DNA of 64,000 nt from Macrotis lagotis (lineage: Eukaryota > Chordata > Mammalia > Peramelemorphia > Peramelidae). The first letter of the stretch is position 1, and the number at the start of each line of letters is the position of its first letter. The DNA lies in the NCBI RefSeq assembly GCF_037893015.1, contig NC_133666.1, positions 163,233,051 to 163,297,050 on the forward strand, in the 5' to 3' direction. Of the stretch, positions 42,595-55,275 are shown one piece after another. A model generated the notes under the pieces. That model searched no databases. It saw nothing but the letters and a program-made list of their open reading frames with translations, and was not told where the DNA came from. A program made the position numbers and the translations under genes.

Positions 42595-44265
42595 AAAAGT
42601 AATAACAAAATTTATCTGGAGAAACAAAAGGGCAAGAATTACAAGGGAACTGATGGAAAAAAGTTAAGGGAAGGTGGTCTAGTTCTACCAGAGCTAAAAC
42701 TATACTATAAAGCAAGAGTCATCAAAACTTCATGGTATTGGCTGAGACACAAGAATAATGGATCAGTGGATTAGGATAGGTTCTAAAGAAGTTGCAGTAA
42801 ACTACAGCAATCTACTATTTGACAAACCCAAAGATATCAGCTTCTTGGATAAGAACTCACTCTGACAAAAATTGTTGGAAAAACTGGAAAATAGTACGGC
42901 AAAATCTAGGCAAAGATCCACATCTCACACCCTATACCAAAATAAGGTCAAAATGGGTAGAGGATTTAGAAATAAAGAGTGACAATATAGATAAATTAAT
43001 AGACCAAGAAATCATTAATCAGATATATGGGAAAGGGATGAATTTATGTAGAATAAGAATTAGAGCACATTATAAACTGCAAAATGAATGATTTTGACTT
43101 TAAAAAGTTGTTGCACTAATAAAATCAATACTGACAAAATTAGAAGGAAAGCAGAAAGCTGGGAAACAATCTTCACAACTAGGAGTTCTGAAACAGGTCT
43201 CATTTCTAAAATATATAGAACATTGCATCAAATTTATAAGGTCACAAATCATTCCTCAATAGTCAAAGGATATAAATGGACAGCTGTAAAATGTAAAAAC
43301 TAAAGCTATATATAATCACACAAAAATGCTCCAAGTCATTATTGATTAGAGAAATTCAAATTAGACCAAAAATGATCTATCACTTATATGATCAATGATC
43401 AATCACACTTATGGGATTGGCCAAGATGAGATAAAGGGAAAATGATCAATATTGGGAAGGTTGTGGGAGGATTGGGACATTGATACATTGCTGTTGGAGT
43501 TGTGAACAGATCCAACCATTTTGGACAGCAATATGTAACTATGCCCCCAGAAAAGAATAAAACTGTTCAAATTCTTTGACCCAGCAATTCCAATTCTATA
43601 TCTATATCTAGAAGAAATTATAGAAAAAGGGAAAAGTCCTACATATTCCAAAATATTCATAGCAGCTCTTTTTGTAGAGGCAAGGAATTGGAAATTGAGG
43701 GGATGCCAGTCAATTGGGGAATGGCTAAAAAAATTATAGTACATGAATACTGTGGAATACTATGAGAAACCATAAATGGAAGACTCTAGAGAAGCATGAC
43801 ATGTCTTCTGGGATCTGATGCTGAGAGAAGGGAATAAAGCCAAGAGAACAATGTAGACATCAGCAACAACATTGTGAGATAAATGAACAATTTTGATGGA
43901 AGAAGCTACACTCATCAGTCCATAGAGTTAGGACAATTATATTAGACTAGCTATGGATTATATTATCCCCATCCATAAGAATAATATCAAAACAAAAAAA
44001 CTTACAAAAATCCCAACCCTTCAGAATCTGATTAACACTTTATAAAATCCATCTCTTATGTATCTCTTTCCCTTAATCCTGAGTCCTCATGCCAAAAATT
44101 TCTAATCTGTAAATATGATTATCAAAATATATTATGTTCAATGTTAACCTGACTGTTGGCTGCTAAGGGGAGGGGATGGTAAGGGAGTGTAGAAGGAAAT
44201 TTTGTGACTTAAAAATATACATGTGCATATGGATGAAAATAAATATAAAAATTTGTATAAAATAA
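42595..44265 (+). mobile_element. LINE-1, plus orientation, 5'-truncated (ORF2 C-terminus and 3' UTR)
   Basis: It starts in ORF2 at 'aaaatttatctggagaaaca'. The frames 42,819-43,091 (T-N-P-K-I-S-A-S-W-I-R and W-K-I-V-R-Q-N-L-G-K) and 43,088-43,303 are the post-RT C-terminal region. The 3' UTR from about 43,440 contains 'ggaattgaaaattgagggga' type text and ends 'gtgcatatggatgaaaataa' (44,225). Several stops and shifts. A conventional 5'-truncated dead copy. Confidence 0.9.
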
Positions 44266-45460
44266 AGCAAATGAATTATGGTCCTGAAGAATTTATGGTG
44301 AAACACATTATCCTCTTCTAACTGAGAGATTGCAGAGTACAGATGAGGCATTTCTTATTTTATGATAACAGATTGATCATTATGTTGGTTGCTTTTACTG
44401 AATTGTTCTCTGATATAAAGAAGATTCAAAGGTGTGGAAGAGTTATGAAGAATTGACTGGTAGAAAAAAGAAAGAATATGACTATTAAAAAGTAAAATCA
44501 AGACAGGGAATTCAGTAATGGAAAACAAATGAAGGATGTTGTTCACTTTAACTTTGAGTGTTTTTCTACTTTAATACAGGAAAGCTCCTTTTGTTGTCTC
44601 CTATAGACTTCTACTAAGCAGTTGGTTGTCAAAATACCTGCCAACATAGATTTCTGTCTGCAAAGCTGAAGGTACACCCTCTTTGCAGTTTTAATCTGAT
44701 GCTTTCATTTTGATAGGATTATGATGATCAAAAGCAATGATAACATTTATTATAATCCATTTTCCAAATGCCCTATTTCCCTTCTTCGCTTCTTCAAATA
44801 AAAGACAGTCTAAGCAAATATTCCACGTGAAGTATGTGATCTTTCCATACACCTGAATGAATTGGCACTTATGACAGCTCTCTGAACTGATCCAATCTTA
44901 ATTCCTTTCTCTTGAAAGATGAGGGCACAGTTTGCTAGAAGAAAGGAATGTAAAGAGATTTAAAGATCTCTTAACTAAATTCCTGAAAGCTCTTTAGTAT
45001 TTAGATGGATGATAACAGATATGAGCAAAATATTTTAAGCAAAATATTCTGAGAAAGAATATTTTGAGTATTCCTATGGCTGGAAATTATTTGAATAACT
45101 TTCCATTAAGCTTTTCTTCCCCCCAATTTTTCTATTGACATGGAATAGATTAAGTAATCTATGTAGATACAATAAGACTATAAAGTACTTCATTATACTT
45201 GTGTCACAAAAAATAGTTTATTCCTTATCTATATAATGGTGTTCTTTCATTAAATACACACACACATATCTATATATCTATACATATATGAATAACATGT
45301 ATTATGTAATACACTCCCTAAACTAACAACTTTTTTCTTCCTCTGAATTATAATGAGATTCATTTAGCAGGCAAAATACATTTACAACACAATTGAGGTT
45401 CTTTTTAATTTAAATTTAGGAATTTAATTTTTCCCCCAAGCAATTTCTTTTCACTTAGAC
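44266..45460. other. No recognisable feature
   Basis: Non-repetitive AT-rich DNA with a small TATA/CACA patch at 45,255-45,300. No gene-like frame or splice-framed exon I could recognise. Confidence 0.5.
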
Positions 45461-45464
45461 AACT

Positions 45465-45735
45465 AAATGATATGTATTGTTCTAATCTTCCTCTTTTCTT
45501 TTGCTCATACTTTATTCTCCTAGATGAAATGTCCACTCACTTCCTTTTTTCTCTATAATTCTTCCACACTCAAGATCTATACTTATCTACTCTATGAAGT
45601 GTTTCTCAAGATTCTGCAATGATCATTTCCCCCACCACCTTTTTTTAGCTCTTTGCTTTAACTTTCCATTTTGTACAATCAGCACCTTGCTCTTTTGCAC
45701 TGTTTATTTGGTTGGTCTGTGGCTCACAAAGTGAC
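45465..45735 (-). mobile_element. Possible L2-type LINE fragment
   Basis: 'actttattctcctagatgaa', 'caagattctgcaatgatcat', 'agctctttgctttaactttc' and similar text resemble diverged L2/L3 3' region. No decisive motif, so the orientation and class are uncertain. Confidence 0.25.
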
Positions 45736-45747
45736 ACATTGTCAGCC

Positions 45748-45795
45748 TGGAATCGATATATAGATATAGATATAGATATTCCAGTATATATTCCT

Positions 45796-45839
<44 letters not shown>

Positions 45840-45900
45840 GTCTCTGTCTCTGTCTCTATCTCTATCTCTATCTCTATCTATGTGTGTGCATGCGTGTGTA
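45748..45900. repeat. Compound microsatellite (GATATA)n-(CT)n-(CTGT)n-(CTAT)n
   Basis: GATATA units at 45,754-45,778, CT dinucleotides at 45,799-45,832, then CTCTGT and CTCTAT hexamers to 45,878 and a short TG patch. Open frames across it (R-D repeats on minus, S-L repeats on plus) are artefacts. Confidence 0.95.
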
Positions 45901-47870
45901 TACACATCTTCTGCACCAAATGTCTTACTTAAATGTTTACCAAGGGTGTGGAGGAAATCTTTCCTTAACAATTGACAAAGCTTGAATTATTGACCCTACA
46001 ATGAACTTATCACCACTCAAATCATTTGTAATGAATTTTCAAGTTCATGGCCATGAATAAGTGAGTGAATAAATGAATGAAAAAGTACTTTTTTAACCTT
46101 TGTCATGTGAAAAGCACTGTGAAAATGTCAAATAGTCCACTCTCAGGAGGCTTATATTCTGGTGAAAAAAACAACACATCCAAATGCTTTCTGATGCTAG
46201 ACAGATGCTAAGGTGTCATGATCCTTAGAGTACAATTGTAAATTGTATAGGAATTTATTTTTCAAACATTATTTCCACTGATAACAAAATCATATCTGCT
46301 TCTGATGTTGAACTTTTTGATAATTCAAAATTTTGGTGGTGAGCACTTTCTATCCTGGGTCTTAAGCAGGAAGGCATATATTTATTGAAGGCACTGAACT
46401 GAATTCACTGGGCTCATTTTCCCAACACAGATTAGACTAAAAAGGTTAGTTTTCCAGAAGGAAAAGGCTATTTTTCTATTCAGAATTCTAAAGGTATCCT
46501 TAATGGGTTAGAGATTCTAGTACTTATATTCAAGAACATGCATCTAGCATTGCCTCAATTTTAATCAACTAAATAACATCAATAGATTTAACAAAGCAGT
46601 AATTACTAAGAAGATACGAAAAAGATAACCAAAAATTAGGGAAAAAAATCATTTTTTTGGATAAAATCTTGAAAAGTCATGGTTCCTGAATGCACTGGAA
46701 TACAGTTTTTCTGTAAGAAATTATATGTGTGATGTATAGAAAACCATGGAAAGATCTATGTAAACTAATGTAGTGTGAAGTGGTCAATATACATATACAC
46801 AATAGCTATAAAAATGCAAATGAAAGAATGAAATATAAATCAATCAAAAATAAATACAATGAAATAATAAAGATCACTTGTCAAATAAATAAATATGAGA
46901 AGATATCTCCAACCTACAATTTGGTGGATGTGGGAGGAACCTAGGTGTTATACATTAAAATATTTTTAGAATTCTCCATGTATCAATCTGTTATGCTGAT
47001 TTCTTTTATTTTTTATTTATGCAACAGAAAAATATTTTTTAAATACAATGGTTTGGGGGCAGAGAAAGAGAGGAAGAAATGATTAGGATATTTTAGTGAT
47101 ATGAGAAACATAAAATATAAAAAAAATTTAAAGAAAAGATATTACAAAAATTTCCCTGAAAATGGGATTCATTCTCCCCTCTGCAGGTACTCACTTGGTT
47201 TTGTGATGAATAGTCTTAAACTTAACCATATATCTAGTGGGTCAAATATATATATATATATTGAGAGTCAGGCAAAAGATCCCTTAACTGCTATTGCTTA
47301 ACTATTCATCATTAGACTTAACCTCAGTCTATAGCAAGATCTTTTTGAGAGATCCCCACCTCCCACCCATGCCTAGGCTCACTGGACTAGACTTTACCCT
47401 CTTAATTTATTTCCATTTTATAAATATTCAGAAAGAGAATACATAAAAGAGATAAAGGAAACAGAGCTGCCCTTTATTCATAGACACATGGCAATTGTTG
47501 AAGATGGGACAGGCTTTCCTCATCTAGTAGAACACAGAATTTCTGACCAAGTCTCTGTCACCAAGAAAAATAAGTCAAAAAGGCAAAATGGATGTTTTGT
47601 AATTCTTTTCATATCAAAACATATGCCTTCTAAACCAGCTATAAAATTTTTCTAGACACAATAATAGTCCCTTCAACATGAATGTTACTAGGCTCAATTT
47701 GTGAACAGGCATCAGGTAGAGAATACTGGACCATACTCTGTATAACTCTCTGGGAATATCAAATATAAGTATTTCCTAAGGATTAGGACTTCATTGGGAG
47801 GTTGCCTCATTGTATATTGGTTTTAAAAAGTAGACAAAATATTTTTATGAATAGAAAAAATATTGGATAA
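45901..47870. other. No recognisable gene; old-repeat traces only
   Basis: About 2 kb without a supportable gene. 46,050-46,185 ('gtgagtgaataaatgaatga', 'gaaaagcactgtgaaaatgt', 'ggaggcttatattctggtga') follows the order of an ancient mammalian repeat also glimpsed near 57,430-57,520. Otherwise nothing. Confidence 0.45.
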
Positions 47871-49811
47871 TTTATATTTTTTCAAACAATCAACAATTAT
47901 TTTGAGTTTTTTGAGTTTTGAAATTTTTCCCTTATTCTTGCTTCCCTCCCCCCACCTCCCCTTTAGAAGGTAGTCTGTTAGTCTTTACATGGATCCATGG
48001 TATACATAGATCTAAGTTGAATGTGATGAGACAGAAATCATATACTTAAAGAAGAAAAATAAAGTATAAGAAAAAGGAAAATTAAATAATGAGGTAACAG
48101 ATTTCTTTTTCTGAAATTGAAGGTAATAGTCTTTGTTCTTTGTTCAAGCTCCACATTTCTTTCCCTGGATACAGATGGTATTCTCCATCGCAGATAGCTG
48201 AAAATTATCCCCGGTTGTTGCACTGATGGAATGAGCATGTCTGTCAGAGTTGATCATCACCCCCATGTTGCTGTTAGGTTGTATAATGTTTTTCTGGTTC
48301 TGCTCATTGTGATCAGCATCAGTTCATGAAAATCCTTCCATGCTTACATGAATTCCCATCACTCCTGGTTTCTAATAGAACAATAATGTTCCATGACATA
48401 CATATGCCCCAGTTTGTTAGGCCATTCCCCAATTGAAGGACATTCACTTAATTTCCAATTCTTTGCCAGCATAAACAGGGCTGCTATGAATATTTATGTA
48501 CAAGTAATATTTTTACCCTTTTTCATAATCTCTTCAGGGTATAGACCAAGTAGTGGTATTGCTGGATCAAAGGGTATGCACATTTTTCTTGCCCATTGGG
48601 CATGATTCCAAATTGCTCTCTAGAAATATTGGATGAATTCATAGCTCCACCAACCATTTATTAGTTTCCCAGATTTCCCACACCCCTTCCAATATTGATC
48701 GTTTTCCTTTCTGGTCATATTGACCAGTCTGAGAGGTGTGAGATGGTACCTCAGAGATGCTTTAATTTGCATTTCTCTAATAAATAATTATTTTGAGCAA
48801 TTTTTCATATGACTATGGATCACTTTGGTCTCTTTGTTTGTAAATTGCCTTTGCATATCTTTTGACTATTTGTCAATTGGGAAATGGCTTGTTTTTTTGA
48901 AAATTTGACTCAGGTCTCTGTATACTTTAGAATTGAGTTTCTTTGTGAGAAATACTAGTTGTAAAAGTTGCTTTCCAATTTAATACATTTCTTTTCAGCT
49001 TGGTTATAGTGGTTTTGTCTGTGCAAAAGTTTTTTAATTTAATGTAATCAAAATTAACCAGTTTGTTTTTGATGAGGTTCTCCATCTCTTCCTTGGTCAT
49101 AAACTGCTTCCCTTTCCATTGATCTGACAGGTGTACTGCTCCTTGATCATCTAGTTTGCTTATAATATTGTTTTTCATGTATAGATATTGCATTCATTTT
49201 TATCTTATCTTGGTATAGGGTGTAAGGCATTATTGGTCTAATCCAAGATTCTTCCATACTAACTTCCATTTTTCCCAACAGTTTTTATCAGAGTGAATTT
49301 TTTCCCTAATAGTTTGGTTTATCAAACAGCAGATTACTATAATCCTTTCCTTCTATTGCACCCAGTCTGCTCCACTGATCCACCACTCTATTTCTTAGCC
49401 AATGCCAGATAGTTTTGATGACTGATGCTTTATAATATAATTTTAAATCTATTAAGACTAAGCCACTTTCTTTTGAACTTTTTTCCATTGAATCCCTGGA
49501 AATTCTTGACTTTTTTATTTCTCCACATGAATTTACTTAGAACTTTTTCTAATTCATTAAAGGAACTTTTTGAAATTTTGATTGATAGGACACAAAAACA
49601 GGTAATTTAGTTTTGGTAGAATTGTCACTTTTATTCTATTAGCTCAACCTATCCATGAGCAGTTGATGCTTGGCCAGTTATTTAAATTTGATTTTATTTG
49701 TGTGAGTAGAAGTTTTCAAAAAGGTTTTGAGTCTGCCTTACCAGGTAGACTCCAGGAATTTTATAACATCTAAGGGTACTTTTAATGGGATTTCACTTTT
49801 TATCTCTTTCT

Positions 49812-49823
49812 GCTGTATCTTTC

Positions 49824-49868
<45 letters not shown>
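49812..49868. repeat. (AT)n microsatellite in antisense ORF2
   Basis: About 22 AT units, at the L1 position that in the 6-9 kb copy shows a short 'catatatatatgtatataat' (about 8,140). Confidence 0.95.
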
Positions 49869-49871
<3 letters not shown>

Positions 49872-50050
49872 TGTGGGTTTATGAGGGTTTATTTCATATC
49901 CTGCAACTTTGTTAAAGTAGTTAATTATTTCAAGTATTTTTTTAGGTGATTTTTTGGAATTCTCTAGGTATACTGTTATGTAAAGTGTGAGAGTTTTTTC
50001 TCTTCCTTCCCAATTCTAATTCCTTCAATTTCATTTTCTTCCCTTATTGC

Positions 50051-50066
50051 TGAAGCTAATATTTCT
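50051..50066. repeat. Target-site duplication, left copy (cDNA-like insert)
   Basis: TGAAGCTAATATTTCT here and TGAAGCTAACATTTCT at 50,486-50,501 match at 15 of 16 positions and bracket a non-L1 insert. Confidence 0.85.
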
Positions 50067-50485
50067 TTTTTTTAATAGATTTTATAGATATTTATATATA
50101 TTTTAAATCAACACAATTACACAATTAAATAGAATATGGTTTAGGTACATGAATACTTGGGTGTCTGAGGAGTAAGAGAGGTGGTACATAGTACGAAAAT
50201 CCTATAAACAGCCTTTCTGTTTCTTCTTGAAAATACTCAGTGTGCCTCTATACAATCAAATATTGCAATGGACTAACATTTTGCATTCATTCAAAGACTC
50301 TCAAGAACGGAGATGATTGATAATCTTTATAAAGTGATTTTTTTCCAAGTCCTTTGACAAAGAGCATTAACAGGAAAAAAATAAAAACCTTTCCCACCCC
50401 ATCAAAACAGAAACATCTCACAAGGAATTATGGGCAAAAAACATAATGAAGTGCTACCCAAATGCTGTGCTGCCCTGCTGAATTG
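50067..50485 (-). mobile_element. Unidentified retroposed cDNA-like insert (419 bp)
   Basis: The insert interrupts the antisense ORF2 of L1 F and is bracketed by a 16-bp duplication (15/16 identical). Its left end is a T8 run, i.e. a poly(A) tail if read on the minus strand. The body resembles no L1, SINE or MIR in this window. It has the even, AT-rich, non-coding character of an mRNA 3' UTR. No open frame is notable. It could be the 5'-truncated retrocopy of a host gene's 3' UTR or of a non-coding RNA. I do not recognise the source. Confidence 0.7.
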
Positions 50486-50501
50486 TGAAGCTAACATTTC
50501 T
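50486..50501. repeat. Target-site duplication, right copy (cDNA-like insert)
   Basis: TGAAGCTAACATTTCT. See the left copy at 50,051-50,066. Confidence 0.85.
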
Positions 50502-52702
50502 AATACAATATTGAATAGTAGTGGTGATAATGGGCATCCTTGATTCACCCCAATCTTATTTGCAATTCCTCTAGCCTAATTCATTTACATATAATTATTG
50601 TTTGTGATTTCAAGTAGATATTGTTTATTTTAAGGATCAGACATTTATCAAATTTATTGTTTTTTTTCATTAAACCAATTCTTGGTTTCATCATAAGTTC
50701 AATAATTTTCTTGCTTTCAATTTTATTAATTTTTAGAATTTGGACTTTATTTGGGGGTTTATAATTTGTTCTTTCTCTAATTATTTTTATTGTATATATT
50801 TAGTTCATTGATTTCCTCTTTCTCTAATTTATGTAAGCATTTAGAGATATTATTTATCCCCCGACAGCTAACTTTTATGTATCCCATATGTTTGGATATG
50901 TTGCTTCATTATTGTCATTATCTAGGATGAACTCATAAATTCTTTCTATAATTTGTTGTTTGAGCCACTCGTTCTTTAAAATGAGTTTATTTAGTTTCCA
51001 ATTAGTTCCAATATTTCATATAATTTTTATTGAATTATGATGTGAGAAAGATGTATTCACTATTTCTGCCATTCTGTGGTTGATCAGTGATTTTGATGCC
51101 CTAGTATATGGTCAATTGTTGTGTAAATAACATGTACTGTAGAAAAAAAGTACATTTCTTTCTATCCCCATTCAATTTCCTGCATAAGTCTATCATCTCT
51201 AAGTTTTCTAACAATCCATTTACCTCCTTGACTTCCTTCTTGTTTATTTTATGATTAGATTTATTTAAATCTGAAAGAGGGAAGTTGAGGTCTCCCAATC
51301 ATAGAGTTTTGCTGTCTATGTCTTCCTGTAGCTCTTTCAACTTCTCTAAGAATTTGAATGCTACACCATTGGGTGCATACATATTTCGTATTGAAATTGC
51401 TTTATTGTCTATGGTACCTTTTAAGAGGCTATAGTTTCCTTCCGTCTTTTAACAACATACATTATTGCAGCTACTTTGTCTGAGATAAGGATTGCAACCC
51501 CTGTTTTTTTTCACTTCAGCTGAAGCAAAATTTATTTTGCTCCAACCTTTTCCCTTTACTCTGTATATATCTCTCTATTTCAAATGAGTTTCTTGTAAGC
51601 AGCATATTGTAGGATTCTGGTTTTTAATCCACTCTGCTATTTGCTTATGCTTTAAGGGAGAGTTATCCCATTCTCGTTCAAAGTAATAATTACTAAATCC
51701 TTATTGCCCGCCATGCTGTCTTCCCTCTGTTGTTATCTTTCCCCTTTTTCTCCTTTATTCATATTCCCCAGTATTTTGTTTCTCAATACTGTCATCTTCA
51801 GTGTGTTTTTCCCTCCTATATAAATCCCTCTGCCCTTTCTTTCCCCTTTTCCCCTTCTTCCTTCCCTTCCTTCTGGTAGTTCCCCCCTTTTCTCCCCCTT
51901 CCTGTCCCCCCTCCCCTTTTCCCCTTTTAATACTTGAAAGGTAAGTTAAGTTTCTTAACTTAACTGAGTGTGTGTAAATTAACCTTAATCCCAGTCTGAT
52001 GAGAATAAGATTCAGGTGGTTCTAACCTCCTCCTTTCTTCTTATGTATTGAAATAGGTCTTTTATACCTCTTAGTGTAATGTGATTTACCCCATTCAATC
52101 TCCTCCATCCTTCTGTCTCATTCCTGGTCCCCTTATTAAGGAGGTATTGTTTTTAAATCCTTCTATCTGAGGCACAGATAAGTTATGTGTCCATCTTCTG
52201 GATAAGTATATTTTCTCTAATGAGTCACAATTCTCAAGAGTTGTGAAAATCTTTCTCCCAAGTGGGGAATTTGCCTGTTTCCTTGTATTGGATAGCAGTT
52301 TTTTTTCTTTACCCCTGTTTTTATTCCTTTTCTTGTGTCTCTTGAGCCTCCTTTTAATGTCCAAATTTCAAATTTAGCTCTGGTCTTTTCATCAGGAAAT
52401 GTTGGAAGTCTCCTAGTTCATTAAAAGTCCATCTTTTGCCTTGGAAGGAAAGGGTCAACTTTTCCAGATTGTGGATTATTGGCTGTGTTCCAAGCTCCCT
52501 TACTTTTCAGAATATCTCATTCCAGTCCCTTCACTCCTTTAATGTTGATGCAGCCAGATCCTGTGTAATCCTTACTGTAGCTTCTTGGTATTTAAATTGT
52601 TTCTTTCTGGCTCCTTGCAGTATTTTCTCTTTTATCAGTTAGTTCTGAAACCACAACATTTTTTGGTGCTTTCATTTTAGGATCTCTTTCAGGAGGGGGA
52701 TC

Positions 52703-52869
52703 AATGTATTCTTTTTTTTTTTGTAAGGCAAATTGGGTTATGTGGCTTGCCCAAGGCCACACAGCTAGGTAATTATTAAGTATCTGAGACCGGATTTGAA
52801 CCCAGGTACTCCTGACTCCAGGGCTGGTGCTTTATCCACCACGCCACCTAGCCACCCCTAATTTATTCT
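52703..52869 (-). mobile_element. tRNA-headed SINE inserted in ORF1 of L1 F, with duplication
   Basis: Body at 52,714-52,858: poly(T), 'gtaaggcaaattgggttatg' (52,723), core 'gtggcttgcccaaggccaca' (52,742), antisense B-box 'gatttgaacccaggtact' (52,793) and head 'ccaccacgccacctagccac'. Flanks AATGTATTCTT (52,703-52,713) and AATTTATTCTT (52,859-52,869) differ at one position. Confidence 0.92.
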
Positions 52870-53295
52870 TTCAATAACTATTTTACCCTCTGGTTCCATC
52901 ATATCAGGGCAGTTTTCCATCATTAATCCTGTAATATTAAGTCCAGGCTTTTTTTTTTCTCTTCAATGTTTTCAGGAAGTCCTATAATCCTTAGGTTGTC
53001 CCTTCTTGACCAGTTCTTGAGGTCAATGTTTTTGCCGATGAGGTATTTTACATTTTCTTCTTTTTTTTTGATCTTTTGTTTTTGTTTAATAGAATCTTTT
53101 GTATCATGAAGTCATTAATTTCCACCAATTTGATTCTTTTATTTTAGAGAAGAATTTTCTTAATTTACATTTTGCAACTTCTTTTACAATTGGACAATTC
53201 TATTTTTGAAGGAATTTTCCATTTGCCCAAGTGTAGTTTTGAGAGAATTTCTTTCTTTTTGCATTTGGCCAATTGAAGATCTGAGAGAATTATTC

Positions 53296-53541
53296 TCATT
53301 TTGTATTTGTCCAGTTGTATTTTCCAATGTTTTCTTTTTCTTGTTGCAAGTTGTTAATTTTCTCTTGCAATGTGTTAATTTTTTCTTGAGTTTCTTTTCC
53401 CAACTTAACCAATTGATTTTTAAGCTCCTTCCTGATTTCCTTATGGAAGTCTTTCTGGGCTGGAGGCCAATTCATATTCTTCTCAGAAGTGCTAGATTTC
53501 TCTGGGTTAGAATTTTCTAAGTATTTCTTCATGGGCCCCAC
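53296..53541 (-). pseudogene. L1 'F' ORF1 N-terminal fragment
   Basis: An 81-codon frame beginning M-G-P-M-K-K-Y-L-E-N. It includes N-M-N-W-P-P-A-Q-K-D-F and a heptad-rich coiled coil (K-I-N-T-L-Q-E-K-I-N-N-L-Q-Q-E-K) typical of the ORF1p trimerisation domain. The frame then shifts. Downstream RRM/CTD pieces are found at about 52,640-52,400 (for example F-Q-G-K-R-W-T-F-N-E, in a different frame). Not functional. Confidence 0.7.
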
Positions 53542-53544
53542 TTT

Positions 53545-54290
53545 TCACTGGTTTTTTTCATTTTTCTAGGATCTTTTTTGGGGGAGGGGTTGGCTCTCAG
53601 AGCTTTGCTTTGAAGATCCTAGAGGCTTTGTTCACTTAACTTTGAAATTCCAAGGGCCTGCCAGTAGGGAGTGCTGGTTTCTTTCACTAGAGTGACTGAA
53701 GCCCTCTCCCAATGCAGGAGGGAGTGTGGAGGGAGGAGGGGCAGCAGGATCTGAGTTGACCTTGAACAATGGGCTGGAACACAATCTCCCTTTCAGTTGA
53801 GTGTGCTCTGTAGTCCACACCTGTGCCTCAGGGTGTGGGGAGAGGGGCTGGCCTAGGGTTGGAGCAGGCTATGTTTGTTCCTGGAAGAATGCTCCAAAAG
53901 TATGAAGCTCAGATCCAGCACCAAGGTGGAAGATTTCCAGGCATACAGACCTCTCCTTCCCTTGGCCAAGGACTAAGCAGCTAAAGTTGATTCTTGACCC
54001 ACCTCTCACTAAAGTCTTTGTGGCAAACGCCTCTTACCAAAGTTTCTGTGGCTAAAGCCAGTGTTCTGTCTTCCTCCCAGCTGCTGTCCCTGTACTGACC
54101 CTCTAGTATCCTCTATCAGTTCACCCATGGTCCCATGACAGACCTTGTTGGTAGGTGTTTTCCTCCTAGATTATTTTTCTGGGTTTTGTTGATTGAGTTT
54201 CTGTTAAGAGGTTTCTTTGATGTTATTTTTGAGGGGACACAGGGTGCACTTAATCCAGTGCCTGTCTTCTATCCTCCATCTTGGCCCAGA
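53545..54290 (-). promoter_or_regulatory. 5' UTR (presumed promoter region) of L1 'F'
   Basis: About 750 bp, more GC-rich than surrounding DNA, between ORF1 and the 5' end at about 54,290. L1 5' UTRs carry an internal RNA polymerase II promoter and often an antisense one. None can be located precisely here. Confidence 0.45.
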
Positions 54291-54344
54291 AGTCTCTGGA
54301 TAACTTTTAAAAGAGAGAAGGGAAGGGAATTAAACAACTACTCA

Positions 54345-54585
54345 GCTCTAGACTGTGCTAAGTATTCTATTTTTACTATACTATACTATTTCTCCTCACG
54401 GTAACTGTGAAGGGGATACTATTATGATTTCCATTTTACAGTTGAACAAACTGGGATATACAGAGATTAAATGACTTCACACAGAATCATACAGCTAGTA
54501 TATGTCTAGGGTTTGATTTGAACTCAGGTTTTCCAGAATCTTGGTGCAAAAATTTTAACTCTTGCACCCTCTAACTGCTTCTAAT
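54345..54585 (-). mobile_element. MIR, antisense
   Basis: 'gactgtgctaagtattctat', 'ctcctcacggtaactgtgaa', 'tttccattttacagttgaac' and a degraded core 'atgacttcacacagaatcat' are followed by the head 'gatttgaactcaggttttcc'. This is standard MIR antisense order. Confidence 0.85.
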
Positions 54586-54674
54586 TGCATAAAAGACAGT
54601 TTTTATGATTCTGATAGCTCATAATGCAATATAGTTTAAGTACCTGTACTCAAACATATAGCATTATAGGGACT

Positions 54675-54835
54675 TCCAACTAAAAAAAGGTATCTCAGAA
54701 ATTATATCCCCATTTTACAGTTGGGGGAAAGGGAGTCTTAAGGATGTTAAGTGACTTGGTCAAGGTCACATGAATAATAATCATCAAAACAAAGACATGA
54801 ACTCATGTCTCTGACTCTAGAAATAATTATTTTAT
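54675..54835 (-). mobile_element. MIR, antisense
   Basis: 'tatccccattttacagttgg' (54,705) and 'ttaagtgacttggtcaaggt' (54,748) are followed by 'acatgaactcatgtctctga'. A second MIR 100 bp from the previous one. Confidence 0.75.
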
Positions 54836-54932
54836 GTATTACTTTAAATATATACATATATACATATATGCTAGATGCAAAGACAAATAAAGCATAGATT
54901 CTATTCTCACAGAAGAAACTCTTCTCTTTAGA

Positions 54933-54939
<7 letters not shown>

Positions 54940-54990
<51 letters not shown>
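54940..54990. repeat. (AT)n microsatellite
   Basis: About 25 AT units. Confidence 0.95.
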
Positions 54991-54991
<1 letters not shown>

Positions 54992-55084
54992 TACTTCTAA
55001 AAAAAGGTAGAACCTTGCAGTTTTCAGTTATTTTACAATGATTTAAAAATTCTGGTTGTATTATTTATTTGATTTATGAGTTTT

Positions 55085-55275
55085 CCATTTAAAGGATCAT
55101 ATAGTTAGATTTTGAAAGAATCTTACTAGGTTCCTAGTTTAAGCCACTTATTTTACAAATGAGTATTCTGGGATTCTCTCTTGCCCAATATCCCTGAGTT
55201 TATAAATGGCAGTTAGGATATGAACTTCTATTGGTCACTAAAAGTCCAATGTTCTTTTTCATACATCACATTGAC
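55085..55275 (-). mobile_element. MIR-like fragment, antisense
   Basis: 'ggttcctagtttaagccact', 'tattttacaaatgagtattc' and 'ttgcccaatatccctgagtt' are followed by 'tatgaacttctattggtcac'. The order fits a diverged MIR3-type element. Confidence 0.45.

Larger units (their letters stand above)
47881..54295 (-). mobile_element. LINE-1 'F': nearly full-length antisense element
   Basis: The 3' end is at about 47,885 ('attattttgagttttttgag', polypyrimidine block). ORF2 is antisense from about 48,800 to about 51,780, the inter-ORF region from about 51,780 to 52,380, ORF1 from about 52,390 to 53,541 and the 5' UTR from 53,545 to about 54,290. The 5' end reads 'gggccaagatggaggataga' in sense. After removing the two insertions (50,067-50,485 and 52,714-52,858) it is about 5.8 kb, close to full length. 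All frames are broken. Possible flanking duplication 'tggataacttt' (54,297) against 'tggataattta' (47,864) is imperfect. Confidence 0.88.

Noticed and set aside
43409..43744. 111-codon minus-strand frame resembling frames at 6,837-7,109 and 48,393-48,605
   Set aside because: Recurring antisense translation of the same L1 3' UTR/ORF2 terminus. The repetition reflects the L1 copies, not a gene family.
45645..45971. Frames with R-D and S-L repeats
   Set aside because: Products of the (CT)n compound microsatellite in different frames, not proteins.
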